Below, in pieces: positions 7,359 through 15,414 of a stretch of DNA of 64,000 bases (position 1 is the stretch's first letter; each line of letters starts with the position of its first letter). The translations under genes and the position numbers were made by a program. This DNA is from Acidimicrobiaceae bacterium (lineage in GTDB: Bacteria > Actinomycetota > Acidimicrobiia > Acidimicrobiales > UBA8592). The notes beneath the pieces were generated by a model. It was not told where the DNA came from, did not search any database, and saw only the letters and a program-made list of their open reading frames with translations. Location of the stretch: positions 37,982-101,981 of the forward strand of contig PAQG01000006.1 of the NCBI GenBank assembly GCA_002709645.1, in the 5' to 3' direction.

Positions 7359-9185
7359 CTACCAAGTGTCAATCATCGGACGGTTTTTCCCTCTTTCAGA
7401 GTTACCTGAAGATGTTGCTTTCAAAGCACTCGAAATCCACCGACGTGATTCCATCGGATCGATAACGTCATCTATCTCAAAATGATCTGCCATGCTAATC
7501 CCTTTACCAACTTCATACATGCGTTCAACTAGAGATTGATAAGCCTTATCTCGTTCCTCAAGGTCCTCTATCGCCTCAAGCTCTTTCCGGTAACCTAACT
7601 TCACTGCCCCTTCTAAACCCATACCGCCGAACTCTCCAGTAGGCCAAGAAATAGTAAAGAGAGGAAATTTAAAACCTCCTGAAGCCATAGCCTGGGCCCC
7701 AAGACCATATGCTTTCCGAAGGACAATTGTGCATGTTGGCACAGAAGTAGATCGTGCTGTTACGAACATCCGACTTACGTGTCTCACTAAACCAGTTTTT
7801 TCAGCTTCCGGCCCAACCATAAACCCAGGCGTATCACATAGATTAATAATTGGTAGGCCAAAAGCATCGCAAAGTTGCATAAAACGCGCTGCTTTGTCAG
7901 CAGCATCACTATCTATCGCTCCACCTAAATGCACTGGATTATTAGCAATCACACCGACTGGCTTTCCTTCTATGCGCGCTAATGTAGTAACAATTCCCGC
8001 TCCAAAGTCTTTTCTAATCTCAAGTAACGAATCGGTATCGAACATCACCTCAATAACTTCGCGGATGTCATATACGCGTAATCTATTTTCTGGAATAATG
8101 TGCCTCAATTCTCTCTGGTCTCCACAATCCCAATCTGGAACTGGCCCCTGAAAATATGAAAGGTATTTTTTTGCAACTTTTACCGCTTCTTCTTCGTCTT
8201 TAACGCTTATATCCACTACCCCATTGGGGCGTTGAATTTCCATAGGTCCTATTTCTTTGGGGTCGTAAGCCCCTAATCCCCCACCTTCAATCATTGCTGG
8301 ACCACCCATACCAATATTTGAGTTTTCGGTAGCAATAATCACATCGCAACAACCAAGAATCGCTGCATTTCCAGCAAAACAATATCCAGAATTAATTCCT
8401 ATCAGAGGCACTAGTGCAGAAAGTTCTGCCCAGAGGCCAAAAGCAAGACAATCAAGTCCAGCAACTTGCATACCGTCGGTATCTCCTGGTCTTCCACCAC
8501 CGCCTTCGGTAAAGAAAATCACTGGAAGTTTCCACCGCTTAGCTATTTCAAATAGACGATCCTTTTTACGATGATTCTGGCCACCTTGTGTGCCTGCTAG
8601 AACTGTATAGTCGTAAGACATTACGACACATTGCGTTTTATTTTCGGAGAACAAATGCCCATTTACTTCTCCTATGCCAGCAATCATTCCATCAGCAGGA
8701 GTATTTAGTATCAAATCTTCTAGGGTGCGTCTTTTTCTTTGCGGAGCGATAGCAAGCGGCCCATATTCAATATAAGGAACACCATCTACCAAGTCATCTA
8801 AATTCTCTCTGGCAGTTCTTTGTTTCGTAGCCCGACGTTTCTCTACAGCATTTGGCCGCTGATGATCATGACCTAACGCATGTCTTTCGTTCACCTCAGC
8901 AAGGTCATCTCTTATAAAATCAAGATCTACCTGAGCGACAGCAACTTCACTAGTATTTGATATTTCCTTGAATTCTAGGGAGATTAGAGCTTGATCTTCT
9001 AAGACTGTCTCCCCTGCTTCAACGTGGATCCCTTCAACAACCCCACTTGATGTAGCCATAACTTCGTGTTCCATTTTCATAGATTCAAGCAACGCTATCC
9101 TCTGACCAACTGTTACTTCAGCACCTATTTCAACATCCACTAAAAGCACAGTGCCTTGGATAGGTGAGCCGATTTCAGAAGTCAC
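7359..9185 (-). CDS. Acyl-CoA carboxylase: N-terminal biotinyl domain fused to a carboxyltransferase domain
   Basis: Carboxylase subunit that both carries biotin and transfers CO2 to an acyl-CoA. Residues 1-73 are a biotinyl domain with ALLESMKMEHEV; K37 would be the biotinylated lysine, and GSPIQGTVLLVDVEIGAEVTVGQ is the first half of the barrel. After a charged linker (about 75-130) comes a complete carboxyltransferase of about 475 residues with FFTEGGGGRPGD, GINSGYCFAGNAAILG and GGAIDSDAADKAARFM, plus LCDTPGFMVGPEAE. The order biotinyl-CT without the ATP-grasp biotin carboxylase is unusual; most actinobacterial enzymes have BC-BCCP on one chain and CT on another. A biotin carboxylase partner is not in the window. 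The substrate is undetermined; propionyl- or branched acyl-CoA fits the neighbourhood. Confidence 0.88.
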   Translation of the reverse strand: MTSEIGSPIQGTVLLVDVEIGAEVTVGQRIALLESMKMEHEVMATSSGVVEGIHVEAGETVLEDQALISLEFKEISNTSEVAVAQVDLDFIRDDLAEVNERHALGHDHQRPNAVEKRRATKQRTARENLDDLVDGVPYIEYGPLAIAPQRKRRTLEDLILNTPADGMIAGIGEVNGHLFSENKTQCVVMSYDYTVLAGTQGGQNHRKKDRLFEIAKRWKLPVIFFTEGGGGRPGDTDGMQVAGLDCLAFGLWAELSALVPLIGINSGYCFAGNAAILGCCDVIIATENSNIGMGGPAMIEGGGLGAYDPKEIGPMEIQRPNGVVDISVKDEEEAVKVAKKYLSYFQGPVPDWDCGDQRELRHIIPENRLRVYDIREVIEVMFDTDSLLEIRKDFGAGIVTTLARIEGKPVGVIANNPVHLGGAIDSDAADKAARFMQLCDAFGLPIINLCDTPGFMVGPEAEKTGLVRHVSRMFVTARSTSVPTCTIVLRKAYGLGAQAMASGGFKFPLFTISWPTGEFGGMGLEGAVKLGYRKELEAIEDLEERDKAYQSLVERMYEVGKGISMADHFEIDDVIDPMESRRWISSALKATSSGNSERGKNRPMIDTW

Positions 9186-9195
9186 TACACACCAA

Positions 9196-9585
9196 TTACT
9201 CTGATGGCGTTGGTAGTTGATTCAAGTAAGTCGGTAAGTCAAAATAGTCACGCCAGAGTGTAATTTCTCCATTTACTATTTCAAAAATACCAGCACAGGG
9301 CATCTCAACCCATCCGTGTGGCCATAGAAATTTATCCAATCTTTCATTCATAACCGTTGAACCAGTACATGTTTGCCTATACGTGATCCACTCAATCTGT
9401 TCGCATCGACCCATCATGGGTTGAAGTTGCTGGGAAATTGCATCACGCCCAAAAACTTTTCCCATCGGGACATTGTCATATTCACAGTCTTCGCTCAAAA
9501 AAGAAGTTGCCTGCTCTAAATCCATTTCATTAATGCAGTCAATAAATTTCGTGACTATTTCATCTGGTTCCATCTGGTCATTCAT
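9196..9585 (-). CDS. SnoaL-like / limonene-1,2-epoxide hydrolase-type protein
   Basis: A small cone-fold (NTF2-like) protein of 129 residues. The opening DEIVTKFIDCINEMDLEQATSFLSEDCEYDN and the ending GEITLWRDYFDLPTYL match the limonene-epoxide hydrolase/SnoaL group, in which the Asp of the WRDYFD segment is catalytic. The start at 9585 is chosen over the ORF-track start because it overlaps the stop of the nitroreductase gene by 4 bases (ATGA) and avoids a proline-poor shadow extension. It ends 10 bases before the carboxylase start, so nitroreductase, this gene and the carboxylase read as one operon. Epoxide hydrolysis is plausible, but the fold has many functions. Confidence 0.75.
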   Translation of the reverse strand: MNDQMEPDEIVTKFIDCINEMDLEQATSFLSEDCEYDNVPMGKVFGRDAISQQLQPMMGRCEQIEWITYRQTCTGSTVMNERLDKFLWPHGWVEMPCAGIFEIVNGEITLWRDYFDLPTYLNQLPTPSE

Positions 9586-10250
9586 GGTGCAGTACCCCCC
9601 CATTGATCCCAGTGCAAAACCGTCTCTAACGGCGGTCGTTTCGCAGGTTTAAAATCAGTACCTATTGAATATCCGCAAGTAATGAGCGCACACTGGGTAA
9701 AGGCTTCATAGTCAATACCCAGAATTTCTGCTGCTTGCTCTTCAAACATCAAATGAATTGTTGTCCATGCAGTCCCAAGCCCCCTTTCACGTGCAGCGAG
9801 CATAAAACTCCATGCTCCAGGCAAAATAGAACCCAACATCGCAGCAGAGGCCATTGACGGCAGCCCTTCATATCTGCCGGGCAAAATCGGAATCATCATA
9901 ACAGGAACTTTCTCAAAATGTTCAGCTAAGTAAGCTGCAGAACTCTGAACCCTACTTTGTTGTGAGATTCGTTCTTGATCATCTCCTTTATAGGCAGTCT
10001 CTACATTTCCTTCCATCTGGGTATAGAGTTCCCACCCTTGTTTATAGAGGTTAGCTAGAGCTTCACGTTGGCCTTGATCAGTTACTACTAGCCATTGCCA
10101 GCCTTGGGAATTTGAGCCGGTTGGTGACTGCAGAGCTGCCTCCAAACATTCTTTAATTACTTCTGGTTCAACTTGTTTCTCAAAATCTAAGCGCTTCCGA
10201 ACCGCTCTAGTAGTCGAGAGGACTTCATCAACTGTTAAATTAAGTTTCAT
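9582..10250 (-). CDS. Nitroreductase-family FMN oxidoreductase
   Basis: Cytosolic flavin enzyme of 222 residues with the family's opening TTRAVRKRLDFEKQVEPEVIKECLEAALQSPTGSNSQGWQWLVV (FMN phosphate contacts) and the closing GLGTAWTTIHLMFEEQAAEILGI. The start has the strong ribosome site AAGGAG eight bases upstream. It is clearly paralogous to the nitroreductase at 14737..15414 (shared TTRAVRKRLD, LAARARGLGTAWTT-type and KRPP/KRKP segments). Family members reduce nitro groups, quinones or enones, or, as BluB relatives, destroy FMN. The substrate is not readable. It is coupled to the SnoaL-like gene by a 4-base overlap. Confidence 0.88.
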   Translation of the reverse strand: MKLNLTVDEVLSTTRAVRKRLDFEKQVEPEVIKECLEAALQSPTGSNSQGWQWLVVTDQGQREALANLYKQGWELYTQMEGNVETAYKGDDQERISQQSRVQSSAAYLAEHFEKVPVMMIPILPGRYEGLPSMASAAMLGSILPGAWSFMLAARERGLGTAWTTIHLMFEEQAAEILGIDYEAFTQCALITCGYSIGTDFKPAKRPPLETVLHWDQWGGTAP

Positions 10251-10281
10251 TTTTTCTCCTTATGTATGAATATATTAAACA

Positions 10282-11076
10282 TCAATCTTCTTCTAATTTG
10301 CTTTGGTATTGATAACTTCGATGGGTTCGCCCACCAGCTACGAGAAGGTTCCTCCCAGTAACCCACCGAGCAGCAGGACTCGAAAGGAATACTACGGCAC
10401 CAGCAATATCCTTTGGCGCACCAAGAAACCCAAGCGGAATCGAAGAAGCGATCTCATCTTCGGCGCCATTGACTCCAAGAACTTCAGCGAACATCTCTGT
10501 TGCAACAGGGCCGGGAGAAACAGCATTGACTCGAATTTTTGGAGCCAGTTCTATTGCTAGAGTCTCCGTCATGTTTAACATTGCTGCTTTCGCAGCAGCA
10601 TATGGTCCGGTATAAGGCGAGCCTCTCATTCCCGCTCCAGAAGAAATATTAATAATTGATCCTCCTTCGCCCATTCGCTTAGCTGATGCTTTCGCTCCTT
10701 GAAATGCAGTCGTTAAATTCAGCTCTATTTGATCCCGAAAGACTTCATCTGGGGTATCAATAAGCTTACGTGTTTTCTTTTCATTAGACCCTCCGACATT
10801 ATTTACCCATACATCAATTTTGCCAAACGTGTTGACTGTTAAATCAACTAACTCATCTGACCTATCTCTAATATCCGCTGCAAAGATAAGCGCTTCTTTC
10901 CCACGCTCTTCCACACCTTTCGCTGTTTCCTCTAGATCTTCCTGCCTCCTAGCGTTAACAACTACATTGCAACCTGCTTCCGCTAGCCCCCAAGCTATCC
11001 CCCTGCCGATCCCCTGACCTGAACCAGTCACGACAGCCACTTTACCTTCCAACTTGAAATCGTCTAAGAGCCCCAT
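10282..11076 (-). CDS. Short-chain dehydrogenase/reductase (SDR)
   Basis: Classical SDR of 264 residues. The NAD(P)-binding motif VVTGSGQGIGRG is at about residues 15-26, the structural NNVGG (variant of NNAG) at about 92-96, and the catalytic Ser-Tyr-Lys in NISSGAGMRGSPYTGPYAAAKAA. The adenine pocket has arginines after beta-2 (VVNARRQEDL), which favours NADP. It sits just upstream of the nitroreductase operon on the same strand, with 31 bases between, and is divergent from the next SDR. It probably oxidises or reduces a hydroxyacyl-CoA or secondary alcohol; the actual substrate is unknown. Confidence 0.9.
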   Translation of the reverse strand: MGLLDDFKLEGKVAVVTGSGQGIGRGIAWGLAEAGCNVVVNARRQEDLEETAKGVEERGKEALIFAADIRDRSDELVDLTVNTFGKIDVWVNNVGGSNEKKTRKLIDTPDEVFRDQIELNLTTAFQGAKASAKRMGEGGSIINISSGAGMRGSPYTGPYAAAKAAMLNMTETLAIELAPKIRVNAVSPGPVATEMFAEVLGVNGAEDEIASSIPLGFLGAPKDIAGAVVFLSSPAARWVTGRNLLVAGGRTHRSYQYQSKLEED

Positions 11077-11116
11077 TAGCCCTCTCTTTCTAAGATCTTT
11101 ACCTTGTTGAAGATTA

Positions 11117-11137
11117 CTCGCATAGAGGCTCTACGAG
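11117..11137. promoter_or_regulatory. Imperfect palindrome between two divergent SDR genes
   Basis: CTCG-ca-TAGAG-G-CTCTA-CGAG is an inverted repeat around one central G, with a two-base insertion in the left arm. It is centred in the short divergent promoter region between the SDR genes at 11076 (minus) and 11189 (plus). This is the place and form expected of a repressor operator that controls both genes, but no known regulator motif is recognised. Confidence 0.35.
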
Positions 11138-11188
11138 AAATCTGTTTTGGACAGGATGTTCTCTTCATCCTCGCACTATTCTCAGACC

Positions 11189-12049
11189 ATGGGCAGAATG
11201 TCAGAGAAAGTAGCAGTAATAGTTGGAGGCGCTAGCGGTTTCGGCCTTGCATGTGCAGAACTCTTCGCATCTGAGGGAGCAACCGTAGTAGTCGCTGGAC
11301 GTAGAGGCGATGTAGCAAAAAAAGCCGCGAAAGAATTTGATGGCGTAGGAGTCACATGGGATATAACTGACTTTGAACAAGGAAAAGCGGTTAAAGACGA
11401 CATTATGAAAAATTTTGGTCGTATCGATGCTGCAATAAATTTCGCTGGTTACGATGACGTCCTCCCTATTAGCCAAATCACCCCAGACCACCTAGAACCA
11501 ATGGTTAACGTTCAATTTAATGGTGCGATTTATTTCCTTAGATTCATGTGTAATGCGATGGCAGAATCTGGAGGAGGATCAGCTATTTTGTGTTCATCTT
11601 TAACAGCGCATAACCCAAATGTCGGGAGAGTTGGGTACGCCGGTTCTAAAGCTGGCCTTGAGTACGTAGCAAAACTCGCAGCTGTTGAATACGGAAACAC
11701 GCAAGTCCGAATTAACTGCATCGCCCCACATGTCATTGAGACAGCAATGACTTCTGAGATGTTCAAAATTCCCTTTGCTGTTGAAACAGTTCGACTACAA
11801 ACTCCACTTAAAAGAATGGGACATGTTGAAGATGTTGCTAACTGCGCGCTCTACCTTGCTTGTGATGAATCTAATTACGTAAATGGGGAAACAATTCGTG
11901 TGGATGGTGGAGCTCACACCCAAAAATTACCATCAGATATCGATTACGCTCTGTTAGGAATCGCTAGACCTAATTTAGCAGCAGGATTCCCGCGTGCTGC
12001 CATACCTGACTGGTACAAAGACGAGCTTAATAATTCTGACGATCACTAA
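11189..12049 (+). CDS. Short-chain dehydrogenase/reductase (SDR)
   Basis: Classical SDR. The cofactor motif GGASGFGLACAELF, the active-site segment with Ser in ILCSSLTAH, and Y-x3-K as YAGSKAGLEYVAKL are present, as is the closing YVNGETIRVDGG. The N-terminus is uncertain: the ORF track uses a TTG at 11147, but the fold begins at MSEKVAVIVGGASG, so ATG 11189 or 11198 is more likely; neither has a clear ribosome site. The tail beyond residue 250 (LPSDIDYALLGIARP) is longer than usual. Its stop TAA shares CTAA with the convergent hydrolase gene. The substrate is unknown. Confidence 0.88.
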   Translation: MGRMSEKVAVIVGGASGFGLACAELFASEGATVVVAGRRGDVAKKAAKEFDGVGVTWDITDFEQGKAVKDDIMKNFGRIDAAINFAGYDDVLPISQITPDHLEPMVNVQFNGAIYFLRFMCNAMAESGGGSAILCSSLTAHNPNVGRVGYAGSKAGLEYVAKLAAVEYGNTQVRINCIAPHVIETAMTSEMFKIPFAVETVRLQTPLKRMGHVEDVANCALYLACDESNYVNGETIRVDGGAHTQKLPSDIDYALLGIARPNLAAGFPRAAIPDWYKDELNNSDDH

Positions 12050-12918
12050 ATGTTTGATACCCAAATTTGATTAAGAAATGCAATTACTTCTCCAGAGAAG
12101 ACATCATTTTTATCTCCAGCGACCATATGCCCCGCACCGCTGACATCTACAAAATCTGACTGCGGAAATTTCTCTAGAAACTCTTGAACTTCATCCTCAG
12201 TTACTAGGTCACTCATTTTCCCTCGAACCAAAAGAGTCGGGACTTTAATATTGCTCATCACTTCATTTAACAGTTGAGTATTTCTCATGTCAGGATTTTT
12301 TTCATTTCTCTCTGAAGAGATAAAGGTTGGATCCCAGTGCCAAAACCAACGATTACCGCGTTTTCGAAGATTCTTCTTTAGACCTTCCAAATCAGTGGGT
12401 TTCTTTCGGTATGGATTATATTCTGCTAAGACTTCAGCGACTTCTGAGAGTGAAGCGAACCCTACTTCTGAATGTTTCAACATAAAATCTTTTACTCTCT
12501 CCGCACCATTAACGTTCATATTGGGAACTACATCAACGAGGACGAGAGCGGATATTGAACCTGGGCGCATACGCCCCTCAAGATACATACCAACCAATCC
12601 ACCTAAAGAAGCGCCAACCAATACTGGACAAATTCCAATTTCCTCTAGAACAAATACAATATCCTCACTAAATTGACTTAATTCATACTCGCTATTTTTA
12701 GACCAGTCCGATCTACCATGCCCACGCAAATCGAGAGTGATGGCGAACACCCCAATATCCGCTAATCGTCTAGCAGTAGAGTCCCAGGAGTGACGTGTCT
12801 GCCCACCTCCATGGAGAAGCAGAACTGATCTGTCGGAGATAGGACCCCATAAGTCAGCTTCTATCTTTATGCCCGATGAAGTCGTAAATCTTTCCGTTAC
12901 TGGCATGAATTCATTCAT
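12046..12918 (-). CDS. Alpha/beta hydrolase
   Basis: Alpha/beta-hydrolase of 290 residues. The oxyanion loop LLHGGGQTRHSWD is at about residues 34-46, the nucleophile elbow is VGASLGG (Ser), and the catalytic His is in VSGAGHMVAGD near the C-terminus. LDLRGHGRSDWS is the usual strand-4 segment. It is downstream of the family III CoA transferase gene with an 8-base gap, so it is co-transcribed. It could hydrolyse an ester, a C-C bond or a CoA thioester in a degradation pathway. Its stop overlaps the stop of the convergent SDR in a shared CTAA. Confidence 0.88.
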   Translation of the reverse strand: MNEFMPVTERFTTSSGIKIEADLWGPISDRSVLLLHGGGQTRHSWDSTARRLADIGVFAITLDLRGHGRSDWSKNSEYELSQFSEDIVFVLEEIGICPVLVGASLGGLVGMYLEGRMRPGSISALVLVDVVPNMNVNGAERVKDFMLKHSEVGFASLSEVAEVLAEYNPYRKKPTDLEGLKKNLRKRGNRWFWHWDPTFISSERNEKNPDMRNTQLLNEVMSNIKVPTLLVRGKMSDLVTEDEVQEFLEKFPQSDFVDVSGAGHMVAGDKNDVFSGEVIAFLNQIWVSNI

Positions 12919-12926
12919 AGACAGTA

Positions 12927-14105
12927 TTAAGAAATAGTTCCTGAATCACGAAGTTTAGTGATTTCTTCCAATGTGAACCCAATCCCATATAAGAGTTCAT
13001 CGGTATGTTCACAATAAGTTGGCGCAGGAGAAGGCTCTTGTCCGATATCACCATTAAATGTTGCTCCTTGGCGAGGAACACGAATTTGACCTATAACCGG
13101 ATGTTCCTTTACTTGAACGGAATCAACTGCAACGACATGAGGGTCGTCTGCCACTTCTGCTGGATCAAGAACACGGACCGCAGGAACATCAGCTAGTTGA
13201 CATTTCTCCACAGCCTCTTCAGTAGAAAAAGCGCTAAGCATCTCATCAAATGCCTGATACCAATCAGTAAAGTTCTTACTTCGGTTACTAGCCGAAGAGA
13301 AGCGTTCATCAGTGGCAAGGTCAATTCTGTCAAGCGCACTGCAAACAGCCTCCCATTGGCTGTCAGTTCCTGCTGTTACCGAGACCCAACCATCAGAGGT
13401 TGAAAAAAGCTGATATGAGTTCAAAAGGTTTGGCAAGTGCAACGCATCTTCATCAAGAAGAGTTTCATGCATCATCATGTCAGGCCAATTAAAAGCGATG
13501 TTTGCTTCAAGCATTGAAACTTCAACATGCTGGCCCTTGCCAGTTAGATTTCTTGCAAATAACGCTGCAGTTATAGCTTGCGAAGTAGTCAATGCTGCGA
13601 CTTTATCTGCAACCATTCCCCGAATTAGGTTCGGAGTTGAGTCAGCTTTCTGCGCGCCTGCCCACCCAGAAAGTGCTTGAATGACTGGGTCGTAAACTGG
13701 TCGTCCGCTATAAGGTCCTGTTGAACCAAACCCTGACGAAGAAACATAAATAAGCGAAGGATTTCTCTCCATTGCATCTTCAACAGAGAATCCTAATCTT
13801 GCCACAGCACCAGGTCGAAAACCTTCAATAAAAACATCAGACTCCAGAAGAAAAGCCCATAGAATTTCTTTCGCTTTCTTCTGAGATAGATCTAAACCAA
13901 TAGATCGTTTCCCAGCATTGGCATTAGCAAACCAACCGGACATGTTATTTTTTCTACTCCCATACATGCGAAGGTCATCACCACCAGTAGTGTTCTCAAC
14001 CTTTATAATTTCCGCCCCTTGCGTAGCTAGAAGATGGGTAGCCCCTGGAACGGCAATCATTTGAGCTAATTCAACTATTTTTATTCCAGCTAAAGGACCT
14101 GACAT
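12927..14105 (-). CDS. Family III CoA transferase (CaiB/BaiF type)
   Basis: Enzyme moving CoA between acyl groups. At 392 residues it has the family length. The N-terminus GPLAGIKIVELAQMIAVPGATHLLATQGAEIIKVE is typical, with the catalytic Asp expected about 170 residues in, in the ALTTSQAITAALFARNLTGKGQHVEVSMLE region. The start has GGGGGAG 2 bases upstream. It follows the Sec-type CMD gene with 21 bases between and precedes an alpha/beta hydrolase, forming a three-gene minus-strand operon. In this setting it probably activates or recycles a carboxylic acid formed during breakdown of an unknown compound. Confidence 0.9.
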   Translation of the reverse strand: MSGPLAGIKIVELAQMIAVPGATHLLATQGAEIIKVENTTGGDDLRMYGSRKNNMSGWFANANAGKRSIGLDLSQKKAKEILWAFLLESDVFIEGFRPGAVARLGFSVEDAMERNPSLIYVSSSGFGSTGPYSGRPVYDPVIQALSGWAGAQKADSTPNLIRGMVADKVAALTTSQAITAALFARNLTGKGQHVEVSMLEANIAFNWPDMMMHETLLDEDALHLPNLLNSYQLFSTSDGWVSVTAGTDSQWEAVCSALDRIDLATDERFSSASNRSKNFTDWYQAFDEMLSAFSTEEAVEKCQLADVPAVRVLDPAEVADDPHVVAVDSVQVKEHPVIGQIRVPRQGATFNGDIGQEPSPAPTYCEHTDELLYGIGFTLEEITKLRDSGTIS

Positions 14106-14126
14106 TACTCCCCCAATTATCGTTGA

Positions 14127-14657
14127 TTACCCATGAGAATAGAAGGAAGGGTCTTCACTAGGGTCAGAAGTTAGATTTACTGGACAATCATTCGCTATGT
14201 CAAGGACAGCCAAGATCCTCCCCACACCGAGGCAAAATCCAATTAACGCTAATAGTTCTAAAATTTGCTGGTCAGAGAATATTGTCTTCGCTCGTTCCCA
14301 GAACTCATCATCATTTCGCATTGCCACATGATCAAAAACAAACCTTTCAGCCATCTCTGCAGCTAATCTCTCTTGTTCTGTAAATGCGCCAATCTCATCG
14401 TATTCTGCGACTCGATGGTAAAGTTCATCCTCTAAACCTTGCTGCATCGCCGATGCAGACCGAGTATCAAGTCATATATGGCAATCATTTATTTGTGCTA
14501 TCCGCATACGGGCAACTTCACGGACTCTCGTATCCAAGGAAACCTTTGTATAGAGCGCATCACCTGTGATCCCGATTCCTTTACCTACATTGGGCTGCAG
14601 GTACCAAAGCCGACTCCGTTCTAAACCTTCACCTTCTGGAATATTGATTCGTGCCAT
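14127..14657 (-). CDS. Carboxymuconolactone decarboxylase/AhpD-type selenoprotein (in-frame TGA at the CxxC motif)
   Basis: The track splits this gene into 14472..14657 and 14127..14447, but both lie in one frame separated by a single TGA and nine sense codons. Read through, it gives 176 residues beginning MARINIPEGEGL and continuing REVARMRIAQINDCHI-U-LDTRSASAMQQGLEDELYH. In this family the motif is CxxC followed by LDTR; here the second Cys is TGA at residue 62 (C59-H-I-U62). A perfect hairpin starts 13 bases after the TGA (separate entry). Family members are AhpD-like thiol peroxidases/reductases or decarboxylases working through this redox pair. The ribosome site AGGGGG precedes ATG. It heads an operon with the CoA transferase and hydrolase. 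A nonsense mutation is the alternative; TGA rather than another stop, at exactly this residue, argues against it. Confidence 0.85.
14442..14458 (-). promoter_or_regulatory. Candidate bacterial SECIS hairpin downstream of the in-frame TGA
   Basis: On the minus strand CUGCAUC-GGC-GAUGCAG forms a perfect 7-bp stem with a GGC loop (or 6 bp with CGGCG). It begins 13 bases after the TGA, so the loop is about 20 bases away. Bacterial SECIS elements are compact stem-loops inside the reading frame, with the apical loop 16-37 bases from the UGA and a G among the first loop bases; this one fits. It also codes for sense residues S-A-S-A-M-Q-Q. A folding or SelB-binding test was not possible. Confidence 0.7.
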
Positions 14658-14736
14658 ACTGCCCCCTACTCGTATCTAATCTTGTCACTTATACTTTAGC
14701 TTGACCACTAGGCGAGAGAAAGACTAAAGAGAAGGC

Positions 14737-15414
14737 ATGGAAGAATTCAATCTCAATGAAATAGACCGGCTACTAACTACGACTAGAGCTGTAAGAAAAC
14801 GACTTGATCTGGAACGTGAAGTACCCCGAGACCTGATCCTTGATTGCGTTAGAGTCTCAACACAAGCACCTGCTGGGGGCAATTACCAAAAATGGCGGTG
14901 GGTTATAGTTGATGACCCAGACAAAAAACAGATTATCGCAGATGCATATCGAGAAGCGTATGCACCTTACATTGAAGCGCAGAAGAATGCTGTCACAGAT
15001 AAGACCTTAAATGACCCAACCCTTACGAAAATAATGTCCTCAAGCGATTATCTAGCTGAGATACTTGAAAAAGTCCCAGTACTTGCTATTCCATGCTCTA
15101 TAGGAACACCGGCTGATATGGAAGGGAGTTTAGGAGGTGGACTCCAAGGATGGTGGGGATCTGTTCTCCCTGCTGTCTGGAGCTATATGCTCGCTGCTCG
15201 TGCTAGAGGACTTGGCACAGCTTGGACAACTCTTCATCTTCGCTATAGCGAACGAGTCGGTACTGCACTTGGGATTCCAGATACGGTAACACAATTAGCT
15301 TGTATCCCAACTGCATACTACTCAGGAGAAAGTTTCCGGCCAGGGAAACGCAAACCCGCTGAACAAATTACCTATTGGAATTCATGGAAGGAAACTGAGA
15401 TACATTCAAGCTAG
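14737..15414 (+). CDS. Nitroreductase-family FMN oxidoreductase
   Basis: A second nitroreductase of 225 residues, divergent from the CMD selenoprotein gene with 79 bases between. It opens LLTTTRAVRKRLDLEREVPRDLILDCVRVSTQAPAGGNYQKWRWVIV and closes with GLGTAWTTLHLRYSERVGTALGIP, the FMN-contact segments. It resembles the product of 9582..10250 along its length and is probably a paralogue. The Arg/Lys-rich TTRAVRKR opening is the FMN phosphate site. Its stop overlaps the stop of the chorismate mutase gene on the other strand in CTAG. The substrate is unknown; divergence from a thiol-redox gene hints at stress or quinone reduction. Confidence 0.88.
   Translation: MEEFNLNEIDRLLTTTRAVRKRLDLEREVPRDLILDCVRVSTQAPAGGNYQKWRWVIVDDPDKKQIIADAYREAYAPYIEAQKNAVTDKTLNDPTLTKIMSSSDYLAEILEKVPVLAIPCSIGTPADMEGSLGGGLQGWWGSVLPAVWSYMLAARARGLGTAWTTLHLRYSERVGTALGIPDTVTQLACIPTAYYSGESFRPGKRKPAEQITYWNSWKETEIHSS

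Noticed and set aside
14127-14474. CMD gene read as a pseudogene, or as two small genes
   Set aside because: One frame with only a TGA between the pieces, at the redox-motif Cys, with a SECIS-like hairpin; decay would not select this position and stop.
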